Positions 1 through 8,016 of a stretch of 64,000 nucleotides of DNA are shown here, one piece after another. The notes under the pieces are model-generated. The model was not told the origin of the DNA. It ran no database searches and worked only from the letters and a program-made list of their open reading frames with translations. A program made the position numbers and the translations under genes. The stretch lies in the NCBI RefSeq assembly GCF_003626695.1, contig NZ_RBAH01000006.1:62001-126000 (forward strand). The letters run 5' to 3'. Source of the DNA: Paenibacillus ginsengarvi. GTDB taxonomy: Bacteria; Bacillota; Bacilli; Paenibacillales; NBRC-103111. Position 1 is the stretch's first letter, and every line of letters starts with the position of its first letter.

Positions 1-1
1 C

Positions 2-508
2 ATGACGCTCCATTCGCTGCGGGGCAATATCGGCATTGTGCAGCAGGATGTGTTCCTGTTCACCGGCACGATCCGCGAGAACATCGCCTACGGCAAACTG
101 GACGCTACAGATGCGGAAATACGCGAAGCCGCCCGGCGCGCGCATCTTGAGTCGTTTATCGAGACGCAGCCGGACGGATACGAGACGCAAATCGGCGAGA
201 GAGGCATCAAGCTGTCCGGCGGACAGAAGCAGCGTCTCGCAATCGCCCGCATGTTTTTGAAAAATCCGCCGATTCTCATTCTCGACGAAGCGACCTCCGC
301 GCTCGACACGGAGACGGAAGCGCTCATCCAGCAGTCGCTCGAGGAGCTCGCCGAAAATCGGACGACGCTCGTCATCGCTCACCGGCTGGCGACGATCCGC
401 CATGCCGACCGGATCGTGGTCGTCACCGAGGACGGCATCGCCGAGCAAGGCCGGTACGAAGAACTGGTGGCGCTCGGTGGCATGTTCGCCGGCTTGCATC
501 GCGCGTAG
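2..508 (+). CDS. ABC exporter, C-terminal nucleotide-binding domain (partial)
   Basis: The window opens inside this gene; only the last 168 residues are visible and the frame continues upstream of base 1. They form most of an ATP-binding domain of the MsbA/multidrug half-transporter type: Q-loop [10 protein letters not shown], signature LSGGQKQR, Walker [13 protein letters not shown] and the switch histidine in VIAHRL. Walker A and the membrane domain must lie outside the window. Such proteins work as dimers in the cytoplasmic membrane and export lipids, drugs or peptides. The substrate cannot be inferred here. Confidence 0.93.
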   Translation: MTLHSLRGNIGIVQQDVFLFTGTIRENIAYGKLDATDAEIREAARRAHLESFIETQPDGYETQIGERGIKLSGGQKQRLAIARMFLKNPPILILDEATSALDTETEALIQQSLEELAENRTTLVIAHRLATIRHADRIVVVTEDGIAEQGRYEELVALGGMFAGLHRA

Positions 509-746
509 CCGCCCAGACTGCCTTGGCTGTTTATCGTTGGATTCGTTTGGCGCCGCCGCCTTTGCTTCGTTCGAAGGCAGGCGGCGTTATTTGCGGTGCG
601 TTCGGAGCGACTGCAGCGGTACGGAGGCAGGTCGTCTGTTGAAGGGTCGGCTGCAGCGCGGAGGGTAGATTCGCTTGCATTTTTTGGAAACGCTTTCTAA
701 AATATGCACTTCCGCCCGTACACGAACATCCGGCTCGAGAGCGGCT

Positions 747-1646
747 TCACGGAGCCATGGCCGGCGGGCTGCTGCTTTCGCTTTCGAGGCGCTCAGGGTC
801 ACGCTCGGAGTTTTGCAGCATTTTCCGGTATTCCGCGGGCGTAACCCCTACCTGCTTTTTGAACACGCGGCTGAAATGGGACAGATGCTTAAAGCCGACC
901 TGGTAGCCGACGTCGGTGACCGTATTTTGATCGCTTTGGTAAAACAGGATTTTAGCCTGATTGACCCTTCTCCGGTACAAATAATCGAACACGGTCATGC
1001 CGGTCACTTCACGGAACACCTTCATGAGGTGAAACCGGTTCATATGCAAATCGTAGGCCATACGCTCCAGCTCGATATCTTCCGTATAGCTTTCCTCGAT
1101 ATAATCGATCATGTTCTGCACGTAAAGCTGGCGATCGGTCGGCTTCCGCCGCACTTCCATCTCCGGGCGGCACTGCTCGTAGATGAGCATGAGCAGATCG
1201 TAAAACGCCGACAGCAGCCGGCCGCGATGGACCATGTCCCGCGAATAATAAAACCGGTTGATCCGCGCGAGCACTTCCTCGCATTCCACCTTTGCCGCCG
1301 GGCTCAGCCGGATATGATGATTGCGCAATTGCTCGAACGGCTTCAGCGGTTTGCAGGCCAGCAGGTCGGGGCCGAACAGCTGCACGAGATGAGGCTCGAA
1401 CGAAAACATCGTACGCACATATTCCTTTTCCTTGCCGATCTTCGGACAATGCCGCGTCATCCCGTTCATAATGATCAGATCGCCGGGTTGCAGCGGGATG
1501 ACCCGGTCGCCGAGCAAATAATCGCAGCGGCCTTCGTGAAAATAATAAATTTCGTATTGCGGGTGCGAATGAAAGGCGGCTTTTCCGGATACTTTGTTCC
1601 ACTTGTAATAATAGTCGGAAAAGAGACGAAACGAATAGGAGCTCAT
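747..1646 (-). CDS. AraC-family regulator with N-terminal cupin
   Basis: A 299-residue regulator. The N-terminal half is a cupin-like sensor (HSHPQYEIYYF, then LQPGDLIIMNG). The last ~100 residues carry the two AraC helix-turn-helix motifs, ending in VGFKHLSHFSRVFKKQVGVTPAEYR. I chose the ATG at 1646 because an AAGGGGGAA ribosome site lies just upstream; the frame is open to 1787 but that extension does not look like protein. It is divergent from the sugar-binding lipoprotein at 1875, so it probably controls that gene in response to a sugar. Ligand unknown. Confidence 0.9.
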   Translation of the reverse strand: MSSYSFRLFSDYYYKWNKVSGKAAFHSHPQYEIYYFHEGRCDYLLGDRVIPLQPGDLIIMNGMTRHCPKIGKEKEYVRTMFSFEPHLVQLFGPDLLACKPLKPFEQLRNHHIRLSPAAKVECEEVLARINRFYYSRDMVHRGRLLSAFYDLLMLIYEQCRPEMEVRRKPTDRQLYVQNMIDYIEESYTEDIELERMAYDLHMNRFHLMKVFREVTGMTVFDYLYRRRVNQAKILFYQSDQNTVTDVGYQVGFKHLSHFSRVFKKQVGVTPAEYRKMLQNSERDPERLESESSSPPAMAP

Positions 1647-1826
1647 GCACAATTCCCCCTTCATCCTGTTGGTTCGTATGCGATCTGATCCGATTATACC
1701 ATACCGAATGGGATGGGAAACGGTCTTACGAATCGGACGACCGGCCAAAAAACCACTTACAGTTAAATGATAGGGGCACCCGCCCATTTCCGGTTAACCA
1801 AATTGCTCCGGGGCTGTGGTACCATT

Positions 1827-1854
1827 TTGGTGAAATCGCTTTCGATCCTACAAT
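1827..1854 (+). promoter_or_regulatory. Promoter with overlapping cre-like site
   Basis: A possible -35 (TTGGTG, 1827-1832) and -10 (TACAAT, 1849-1854) are separated by 16 bp. Between and over them lies TGAAATCGCTTTCG (1831-1844), which matches the CcpA cre consensus TGWAANCGNTNWCA at 13 of 14 positions. A cre inside the promoter is the arrangement expected for catabolite repression of the downstream binding-protein gene. The promoter hexamers are weak, so the cre is the better-supported part. Confidence 0.6.
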
Positions 1855-1874
1855 AGAACAGAGGGGTACATCTT

Positions 1875-3200
1875 ATGAAAAAAACATTCAGTCTTGTACT
1901 TGCAGTGGCAGTCGCTTCCACCATGCTTGCCGCCTGCGGAGGGAAAACGGCATCGGATAAGCCTTCGGAAGCGGGGCAGACTGCGGCTCCGAAGCAGGAT
2001 CCGATCGATCTCGTCTTTTACGACGCAGGCGGTGACTGGCCGGCGGAACGCTTCGAACGCGAGTTCGGTGGTCCGATCAAAGCGAAGTTTCCGTACGTTA
2101 CGCCGAAATTCGTCCCTTATACGAACGGCAGCAAAATGCAGGATATGATCACCGCCGGAGAGACGCCGGACATCGTATTCGCCTCAACCGGACTCGTCTC
2201 TGCCCGCTTCCTTCAGTTCGAGCTGCAAGAGGACATTACGCCGCTCGTCCAGAAGTACAAATACGATCTGACGAAGCTGGAGCCGGTCGTCGTCGAGCAG
2301 ATGAAGCAGCTCGCGGGCGGCAGCGGCATGTACGGCATGCCGATCTTCCTTTCTCCGGCGACGAATTATTACAACAAGGACTTGTTCGACAAGTTCGGCG
2401 TCGCTTACCCGAAAGACGTGAACACGTGGGATGACCTGTACGACATGTCCAAGAAGCTGACCCGCAGCGACGGCGGCGTGACATACAGAGGCTTGTTCGT
2501 ATCGGCGCAGCATTTGATCCGCTTGAACCAGTTTTCACTAAAAACGCTCGACACGACAACGAACAAAGCGTCCTTCTCCGATGAGAAGTGGAAAACGTTT
2601 TTTGACAATGCCACCCGCTTCTTCACGATACCGGGCTACGATATGAATGCGAATCTGACGAATGTAACGAACCAGCGGAACGCCTTCATCAAGGACCGGA
2701 ACGTCGCCATGTGGCTTCCTGTCAGCACTCAGCATACAGCCGAGGAGCTGGCCGGCATGAATTGGGATATCGCTTCGTTCCCGTCGTTCGCCGGACAACC
2801 GGGAGTGGGACCGCAGCCGTACCCGAACGCGCTCTGGCTGGCGAAAACGAGCAAGCATAAGGACCAGGCGTTCCAGGTTATGGCGTATCTCGCCTCCGAG
2901 GAATTCCAAACGCCGGGCGTGAAACGGGGCGAGTTCTTGTCCGCGCTGAAGAGCGACACGCTGCGCAAGGCGTTTGGCCAGGACGCCGCGATGTACAAAG
3001 GCAAAAACATCAAGGCGATGCTGCCGGAGAAGTTTGCGCCAGGTACCCCGATCGGCAAATACAACAGCGTTTCCGAGGGCAATCTGCTGACGGCGTTCAA
3101 CAATATCATTTTGGGCAAAAAGGATACGAATACGGCGCTTCGCGAGGCGGAGGAAGCGTCGAATAAGAAAGTTCAGGAGGAGCTGAGCAAGAGTAAGTAG
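1875..3200 (+). CDS. Sugar ABC transporter substrate-binding lipoprotein (orphan)
   Basis: A 441-residue extracellular solute-binding protein of the CUT1 sugar type. It has a lipoprotein signal with lipobox LAAC and modified Cys21, a short polar linker, then a periplasmic-binding fold (YNKDLFDKFGVAYPKDVNTW and SKHKDQAFQVMAYL are typical). It is clearly paralogous to the proteins at 28852 and 45332, sharing these blocks and the KGKNI motif near the C-terminus. No permease or ATPase gene is adjacent, so it must use partners encoded elsewhere or act as a sensor. The start follows AGAGGGG. A divergent AraC gene and a cre-like site suggest sugar induction and catabolite control. The ligand is not predictable. 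Confidence 0.92.
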   Translation: MKKTFSLVLAVAVASTMLAACGGKTASDKPSEAGQTAAPKQDPIDLVFYDAGGDWPAERFEREFGGPIKAKFPYVTPKFVPYTNGSKMQDMITAGETPDIVFASTGLVSARFLQFELQEDITPLVQKYKYDLTKLEPVVVEQMKQLAGGSGMYGMPIFLSPATNYYNKDLFDKFGVAYPKDVNTWDDLYDMSKKLTRSDGGVTYRGLFVSAQHLIRLNQFSLKTLDTTTNKASFSDEKWKTFFDNATRFFTIPGYDMNANLTNVTNQRNAFIKDRNVAMWLPVSTQHTAEELAGMNWDIASFPSFAGQPGVGPQPYPNALWLAKTSKHKDQAFQVMAYLASEEFQTPGVKRGEFLSALKSDTLRKAFGQDAAMYKGKNIKAMLPEKFAPGTPIGKYNSVSEGNLLTAFNNIILGKKDTNTALREAEEASNKKVQEELSKSK

Positions 3201-3212
3201 CTCTCGGTCAGG

Positions 3213-3247
3213 ACAAGGATGCGATCCGGAAGCGGGCGCATCCTTGT
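3213..3247 (+). terminator. Probable terminator after binding-protein gene
   Basis: An 11-bp perfect stem (ACAAGGATGCG / CGCATCCTTGT) with a 13-nt loop starts 13 bp after the stop codon. It is followed by only a weak T-rich stretch. Confidence 0.6.
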
Positions 3248-3793
3248 TCCGTTTGGCGGATGGCACAGGTGATCATTGAAAAAGCGGGGACGGATTGGTA
3301 ATATAGGGATAGAATCAAGTCCGCGCGTAACTGGCGAATCGGTGGGGTACCACGAGGGAGCGCGCGGAAACGGACATAACCGCTCGCCTGGGTAAAAGTG
3401 TCCGGAGCTGCCGCGCGCCATCGCGGACGCTTCGGATGCTTTTTCTTTGTCCGCACAATCGGGTCCCCGTAGGGTGTTCGCGGTGTAGTGGCGAGGCTGG
3501 ACTGGGCTTGGCTGCTGCATGGGAGGTTATTGCACCTAGCGGTCTTTCGGGCCTCTTATTTCCTTGAATTCAGTCTTTTCGGGGAAAATAGAGTGTTTTT
3601 AGGACTCTTATTCTGGCCATAATGGCCGGTATCGATCGAAATCGGCACCAAATAAGAGTCCCAAAAGACTGCTATGCCTGAGCAGTTGCTAAATCAAGCC
3701 GATTTAGAAGGCTCAAAGGACTTCTATTGCTCTAACCTAGCCATCTTCGAAGGTTAGCGTCACTTTACGGGGGAATATGGAGAGGGTGAGCGT
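3248..3793. other. Long gene-free stretch upstream of the folate operon
   Basis: About 550 bp with no credible coding sequence; the minus-strand ORFs here have no recognisable protein character. The right half holds the four-hairpin repeat described separately (3538-3728). At 3369-3384 is AACGGACATAACCGCT, which recurs exactly at 39151-39166 and resembles the stems of the same repeat class. The remainder shows nothing I can name. Confidence 0.6.
3538..3728. repeat. Four-hairpin intergenic repeat, locus R1
   Basis: Four short imperfect palindromes, each finishing in a right arm that ends in TAT: TAT ends at 3559, 3611, 3675 and 3727, i.e. spacings 52, 64 and 52 bp by hand count. The second (AATAGAGT...ACTCTTATT) and third (AATAAGAGTCCC...GACTGCTAT) are the clearest hairpins. 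The AATAGAGTG core and the right-arm motifs recur at locus R2 (25571-25758), so R1 and R2 form one sequence subfamily. It lies in the long gap before the folate operon, with no coding character. Confidence 0.65.
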
Positions 3794-4666
3794 ATGGGCA
3801 TTTGGATGAAAGCGAAAGAAGCCGCCGAAGAAGTGCGGACAGAGGTGGCGAAGGCGGCGGCGGAATATCGCGCGGAAGGCATCGTCCCGAAAGTGGCGGT
3901 GCTGCTCGTGGAGGGCGATCCCGCTTCGGCGTATTACGCCGAGTCGAAACGGAAAATCGCCGCCAAGCTCGGCATCGAGTTCGAGCTGCTTGCGCTGCCG
4001 CCGGAGTCTTCGGAGCGGCAATTGATCGATGTCGTAACGGCATGGAGCCGGGATGAGCGTGTGCACGGGATTATGCTGGAGCTGCCGCTTCCCAGGCATA
4101 TTTCGGCGGCGGCCGTTGCGACGGCCATCGATCCGCTCAAGGATGTGGACGGCGTGACGCCGGCGAACAAGCTGGCGGTCATGACAGGCGAGCCCGGTCT
4201 CTACCCGGCGACGCCGCAGTCGTGCATCCGGCTGCTGCGCGCCTACGGCTATTCGCCGGAAGGCAAGCACGTAGCGCTCGTCGGAAGGGGACAGACGGTC
4301 GGCATGCCGCTGTTCCATATGCTTCAGCGGGAGCAGGCTACGGTGACCGTCTGCCACTCGCGAACGGCCGACTTGAAGCGGCATGTGCAGGGTGCAGACA
4401 TCGTTATTGCCGCGGTCGGACGAGCCGGGCTGCTGACGAAGGAGATGTTCCGCGGCGAAACGGTCGTCATCGACGCCGGCATTAACGAGATGGCGGACGG
4501 CGGCATCGCGGGCGATGTCGCGCCGGATGCGATCGAGACGGCGGCGGCGGTGTCGCCCGTGCCCGGCGGAGTCGGCACGCTGACGACCGCGCTGCTGTTC
4601 GAAAATGCGATCAAGGCGATCCGCCTGCAGCGTCAGGCGGTTAAGAAGGGAGCGGAAGCGAAATGA
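3794..4666 (+). CDS. folD: FolD-like methylene-THF dehydrogenase (variant at the cyclohydrolase Gln)
   Basis: A 290-residue FolD family protein. FolD oxidises 5,10-methylene-THF to methenyl-THF with NADP and normally also hydrolyses it to 10-formyl-THF. Visible landmarks are Y48/K52 in AYYAESKRK, DVDGVTPAN, the Rossmann loop VGRGQTVGMP and the C-terminal PVPGGVGTLT. Aligned to E. coli FolD with a constant offset of 2, Lys52 and Asp119 match Lys54 and Asp121, but the usual Gln98 is Glu96 (GIMLELPLP instead of GILVQLPLP). That Gln is linked to cyclohydrolase activity, so this copy may be mainly a dehydrogenase. It is the first gene of a tight operon and overlaps the next by 4 bp. A standard folD may exist elsewhere in the genome. 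Confidence 0.88.
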   Translation: MGIWMKAKEAAEEVRTEVAKAAAEYRAEGIVPKVAVLLVEGDPASAYYAESKRKIAAKLGIEFELLALPPESSERQLIDVVTAWSRDERVHGIMLELPLPRHISAAAVATAIDPLKDVDGVTPANKLAVMTGEPGLYPATPQSCIRLLRAYGYSPEGKHVALVGRGQTVGMPLFHMLQREQATVTVCHSRTADLKRHVQGADIVIAAVGRAGLLTKEMFRGETVVIDAGINEMADGGIAGDVAPDAIETAAAVSPVPGGVGTLTTALLFENAIKAIRLQRQAVKKGAEAK

Positions 4667-5307
4667 CGCAGCAATTGATGTTCGACCGGACGATCCGGTC
4701 GTTTCTGGAGGAAGCCGGAGCGGCGACGCCCACGCCCGGCGGCGGTAGCGTAGCCGCGCTGGTCGGGGCGCTCGCGGCGTCGATGGTGTCAATGGCCGCC
4801 CGTTTTACGCAAGGCGCGAAGTTTGCCGAAGCGGAGGCGGCGATGAAGGAGGCAGCGGAGCGGCTGCAGGGCTGGACGCACGATTGCGAACGTTTGCTGG
4901 AGGCGGATATCGCCTCCTTCGACCGCTTCATGACGGCGCTGAAGCTGCCGAAGGCGAGCGAGGAGGAGAAACGCGGTCGCGCGAAGGCGCTGCATGAAGC
5001 GACGCTGCAAGCGATCGATGTGCCGCTTGGTCTGATGCAGCTTTGCCGCGACGCCTTGACGATGACGGCGGACATTGCGGCGTCCGCCAATCCGAACGTC
5101 ATCTCCGATCTCGGCATCGGTGCGCTGCTGTTCGAAGCGGCGGCCCGGTCCTCCTACCTGACGGTGGAGATAAACCTTGCTTCCTTGAAAGACGAACAAG
5201 CGGCTAAGGCGCTAGATGAGCGCGCCACGGAGCTGCTTCGATCGTGCGAAACGCTGAAAGAGCAGGCGCTCCGCGACGTACGGGCGACAATATGGGAAAG
5301 GAAGTAG
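4663..5307 (+). CDS. fchA: Cyclodeaminase/cyclohydrolase family protein (FchA/FTCD-C)
   Basis: A 214-residue protein of the formimidoyl-THF cyclodeaminase/methenyl-THF cyclohydrolase family. Signature blocks are TPTPGGGSVAALVGALAASM near residue 22 and ANPNVISDLGIGALLF near residue 145. Family members either release ammonia from formimidoyl-THF or, as Fch of Methylobacterium, hydrolyse methenyl-THF. Its start overlaps the folD-like stop (ATGA), implying translational coupling. Because the upstream FolD lacks the usual cyclohydrolase Gln and no histidine or purine degradation genes are nearby, the cyclohydrolase role is attractive here, but this is inference. The ribosome site is AAGGGAG. Confidence 0.88.
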   Translation: MTQQLMFDRTIRSFLEEAGAATPTPGGGSVAALVGALAASMVSMAARFTQGAKFAEAEAAMKEAAERLQGWTHDCERLLEADIASFDRFMTALKLPKASEEEKRGRAKALHEATLQAIDVPLGLMQLCRDALTMTADIAASANPNVISDLGIGALLFEAAARSSYLTVEINLASLKDEQAAKALDERATELLRSCETLKEQALRDVRATIWERK

Positions 5308-5314
5308 ATCAAGC

Positions 5315-5920
5315 TTGGCTTCTATGAATATCGCCATATTTGCCTCGCATGGAGGCTCCAATGCGCAGGCGATCATCGACGCTTGTGCGGAAGACCGGCT
5401 GGCCGCGGCCGTCGCGGCCGTCATCAGCAACAACTCGCAGTCGGGGGCGCTGGATCGGGCTCGCAGAGCGGGCATCCCGTCTTATCACCTCAGCTCGAAG
5501 GCATACCCGGAAGAGGAGGCGCTGGATCGGGCCATACTCGAGACACTGCGCCGCCATGGCGTCAATCTGATCGCTTTGGCCGGCTATATGAAGAAGCTTG
5601 GGCCCGAGACGCTTCGCGCCTATGCGGGCCGTATCCTCAATGTGCACCCGTCGCTGCTGCCGAAGTTCGGCGGACACGGGATGTATGGAGAACATGTGCA
5701 CGAAGCGGTCATTGCCGCCGGCGAGCGGGAAACCGGCGTAACGGTGCATCTCGTGGACGCCGAGTACGACGAGGGCCCGATCGTCGCGCAGTGCGCGGTG
5801 CCCGTGGAAGCGGGGGATACGGCGGAGACGCTTGCGGAGCGGGTGCTGCATAAGGAGCATGAATTTTACGTTGCAACGCTTCAGCGGATCGCGCGCGGGG
5901 AGATTGTACTGCCGGGCTGA
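5315..5920 (+). CDS. purN: Phosphoribosylglycinamide formyltransferase-like protein (PurN type)
   Basis: A 201-residue PurN-family protein, close to the usual length for GAR transformylase, which passes the formyl group of 10-formyl-THF to GAR in purine synthesis. The catalytic Asn and His are visible in NVHPSLLP and the Asp in VDAEYDEGPIVAQ. The segment FGGHGMYGEHVHEAV follows the pattern of the non-enterobacterial branch. I use the TTG at 5315 because GGAAAGGAAG ends 10 bp upstream; an ATG lies at 5324. It is 7 bp from fchA, so the three genes probably form one transcript for a one-carbon route. A second, standard purN in the pur operon is likely, in which case this copy may have another acceptor. 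Confidence 0.85.
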   Translation: MASMNIAIFASHGGSNAQAIIDACAEDRLAAAVAAVISNNSQSGALDRARRAGIPSYHLSSKAYPEEEALDRAILETLRRHGVNLIALAGYMKKLGPETLRAYAGRILNVHPSLLPKFGGHGMYGEHVHEAVIAAGERETGVTVHLVDAEYDEGPIVAQCAVPVEAGDTAETLAERVLHKEHEFYVATLQRIARGEIVLPG

Positions 5921-5963
5921 TAAAAGGTTACGGATACACGCAGCGGAGCGGAGGGATGCATTC

Positions 5964-6791
5964 ATGTGGAAAACGGACGATCGCGTCCTGGCAAGCACGG
6001 CGATCATCGGCCATGGGAGAGGCTGGGAGATGCAGTTTCACCGGCACGGCAGCTTCGAATGCTCCGTCGTCTTGGAAGGAAGCGGGTATTTCCAGAGCGA
6101 AGGCGGGCCTGCGGTTTCGATCGAAGCCGGACACGTCGTCCTGATTCCCCCGAATGTGATCCACCGCTATTGGACGGGAAGCTCGATCCGGTTCGGCGTT
6201 CTGCAAGCGGAGAGAGCGGAGCCGGAGACGATGAAGCTGTTTCTGGCGATGGCGGCCAAGGATCGGGCCGACTACCGGCTGCTCTATTTGTCTCCCGGCG
6301 AGCTGGACGAGTACGAGAGGCTGTTCCGCAGCTGGATTCGCGCCGTATCGCAGCCGCTCAAGCAGCGCGAGCAGGTCGTTCACGCCTGGCTCCGCTTGCT
6401 GCTGCTGACGCTTGCACAAAGCGCAGATTCCCGCGCGAAGCCGCTGTCGATCGCAAGCTGCGCCGACTATATCCGCGACCATCTCGGAGAACCGGTGCCG
6501 ATTGGCGAGCTGGCGAAAAGAGCCGGCGTCTCGGAATCTTCATTCAGAAGGCTGTTTCACGAAACCTACGGCGTGTCGCCCAAGATGTACCTGCAAAACT
6601 GCCGGCTGGCGGAGGCGCAGTGGCAGCTTCGCGTCTCCGACAAGCCGATCCGCTCCATCGCCGAGTCGGTCGGCTTTCTGAGCATTCATGCGTTCAGCGC
6701 CTGGTTCCAGAAGACGGCGGGGATGGCTCCCGCCGAATGGCGGAAGCGGCAGCGCGGCGGCATGGACGACGGCGGAGAGAGCGGGACGTGA
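5964..6791 (+). CDS. AraC-family regulator with N-terminal cupin
   Basis: A 275-residue regulator. The cupin region is at the N-terminus (FHRHGSFECSVVLEGSGYF, then VVLIPPNVIHRYW). A C-terminal AraC domain begins near residue 165 (IADYI-type helix, ELAKRAGVSESSFRRLFHETYG) and ends SIHAFSAWFQKTAGMAPAEWRK. The ATG at 5964 has GGAGGGATG upstream; the frame extends back into purN but that part is a shadow. It lies 43 bp after the folate operon and 107 bp before the PhyH-type dioxygenase, either of which could be its target. Confidence 0.88.
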   Translation: MWKTDDRVLASTAIIGHGRGWEMQFHRHGSFECSVVLEGSGYFQSEGGPAVSIEAGHVVLIPPNVIHRYWTGSSIRFGVLQAERAEPETMKLFLAMAAKDRADYRLLYLSPGELDEYERLFRSWIRAVSQPLKQREQVVHAWLRLLLLTLAQSADSRAKPLSIASCADYIRDHLGEPVPIGELAKRAGVSESSFRRLFHETYGVSPKMYLQNCRLAEAQWQLRVSDKPIRSIAESVGFLSIHAFSAWFQKTAGMAPAEWRKRQRGGMDDGGESGT

Positions 6792-6825
6792 CGGTTTTCA
6801 TTAAATGTTTCGGCGTTTGCAATAA

Positions 6826-6854
6826 ATACGGGCTGCCGCGTCTCCCGCTATAAT
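6826..6854 (+). promoter_or_regulatory. Promoter of the PhyH-type gene
   Basis: TTTGCA (6826-6831) and a perfect TATAAT (6849-6854) are separated by 17 bp, 45 bp before the start codon. This gives the dioxygenase its own sigma-A-type promoter, separate from the AraC gene. Confidence 0.65.
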
Positions 6855-6898
6855 GGGCACATGAACGTCCAATCCCATGATGGCGAGGAGAAGATACG

Positions 6899-7783
6899 AT
6901 GACGAAGATAAGCATTTGCGGCAGCGAATTCGAGATGGGCGGTCCGCAGTTGACCGAGCTGCGCAGTTCGAACGATATTATCGGCGATACAGAGGCGCTG
7001 CGAGAGCGTATGCGGGAGGACGGATACATTCTGATCCGGGGCTTTCACGACCGGGAGAAGGTGCTGCGGGCGCGGGCGCAAATCTGGGACAAAATGAACG
7101 CGATGGGCAAGCTGGACAGCTCCGCCACGCTGGACAACGCAGTGATCGCAAACGGCGGCAAAGGGTTGATGTTCGGCGGCACGAACGAGGATTTGCCTGC
7201 CTTTCTCGATGTCGTCAACGCGCCGGAAACGATGGATTTTTTCTCCCGCTTTCTCGGAGGGCCTTCGCTAACGCTCGATTACAAGTGGCTGCGCGCGGTA
7301 GGAAACGGGGGCTTTACAGGCGCCCATTACGATATCGTTTACATGGGCCGGGGCACGAAAAATTTGTATACGCTGTGGACGCCGTTCGGAGACACGCCGG
7401 TCGAGATGGGAACGCTTGCCGTGCTGCTCGGCTCGCACCGGCTCGATAAGCTGAAGGCTACCTACGGCGAGATGGACGTCGACCGCGACCATATGGAAGG
7501 CTGGCTGTCCCGCGATCCGCAGGAGCTGCTCGAGAAGTTCGGCGGCAGATGGGCGACGACCGATTTTCGCGCCGGCGACGCGATCTTCTTCGGCATGTAT
7601 TTGCTGCATTCGTCGACGGAGAACCGGACAAACAACTACCGAATCAGCTGCGATACCCGCTACCAGCTCGCTTCCGAGCCTGTCGACGAGCGCTGGATCG
7701 GGCGCAAGCCGAAAGGGCACGAGCCGCAAAAGTCGGAGGAACGCGTATCGATCGAGGATGCACGCAAGCAATGGGGCGTCTGA
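6899..7783 (+). CDS. Phytanoyl-CoA dioxygenase (PhyH) family protein
   Basis: A 294-residue Fe(II)/2-oxoglutarate-dependent oxygenase of the PhyH family. The facial triad is visible as His143 and Asp145 in GAHYDIVYMG and His237 in LLHSST, with an Arg (R248) soon after that would bind 2-oxoglutarate. Bacterial members hydroxylate a variety of small molecules, so the name does not imply phytanoyl-CoA as substrate. The start ATG follows GGCGAGGAGAAG. It has its own promoter and sits downstream of an AraC regulator that is a plausible controller. It is not part of a larger operon, which leaves the substrate open. Confidence 0.85.
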   Translation: MTKISICGSEFEMGGPQLTELRSSNDIIGDTEALRERMREDGYILIRGFHDREKVLRARAQIWDKMNAMGKLDSSATLDNAVIANGGKGLMFGGTNEDLPAFLDVVNAPETMDFFSRFLGGPSLTLDYKWLRAVGNGGFTGAHYDIVYMGRGTKNLYTLWTPFGDTPVEMGTLAVLLGSHRLDKLKATYGEMDVDRDHMEGWLSRDPQELLEKFGGRWATTDFRAGDAIFFGMYLLHSSTENRTNNYRISCDTRYQLASEPVDERWIGRKPKGHEPQKSEERVSIEDARKQWGV

Positions 7784-7855
7784 TGGCGAGTGCGTAAAGG
7801 AAGCTTTGCCTGCAAGGCTTGCAGATAAGGGCCACAGTATAGTGAATCGGATAGT

Positions 7856-7890
7856 GCTCCCGCCTGGTGACCGATGGCGGGGGCTCTTTT
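7856..7890 (+). terminator. Intrinsic terminator
   Basis: A 9-bp stem (GCTCCCGCC / GGCGGGGGC, with one G-T pair) with an 11-nt loop, followed by TCTTTT. It lies 73 bp downstream of the PhyH-type gene. Confidence 0.75.
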
Positions 7891-8016
7891 GTTGTCGATC
7901 AGGAAAGAAGGGGATCGGTCTCGGGAAGGATAGACGTTTCCTTCCGGCGAATGTTTTTTACAGCCGGTATATTTTGTAAGCTAGAGTACGACTGATAAAT
8001 GAAAGGAAGATCGATT

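Noticed and set aside
685..698. cre-like TGGAAACGCTTTCT
   Set aside because: Only 12 of 14 consensus positions and located between the 3' ends of two convergent genes, so unlikely to regulate a start.
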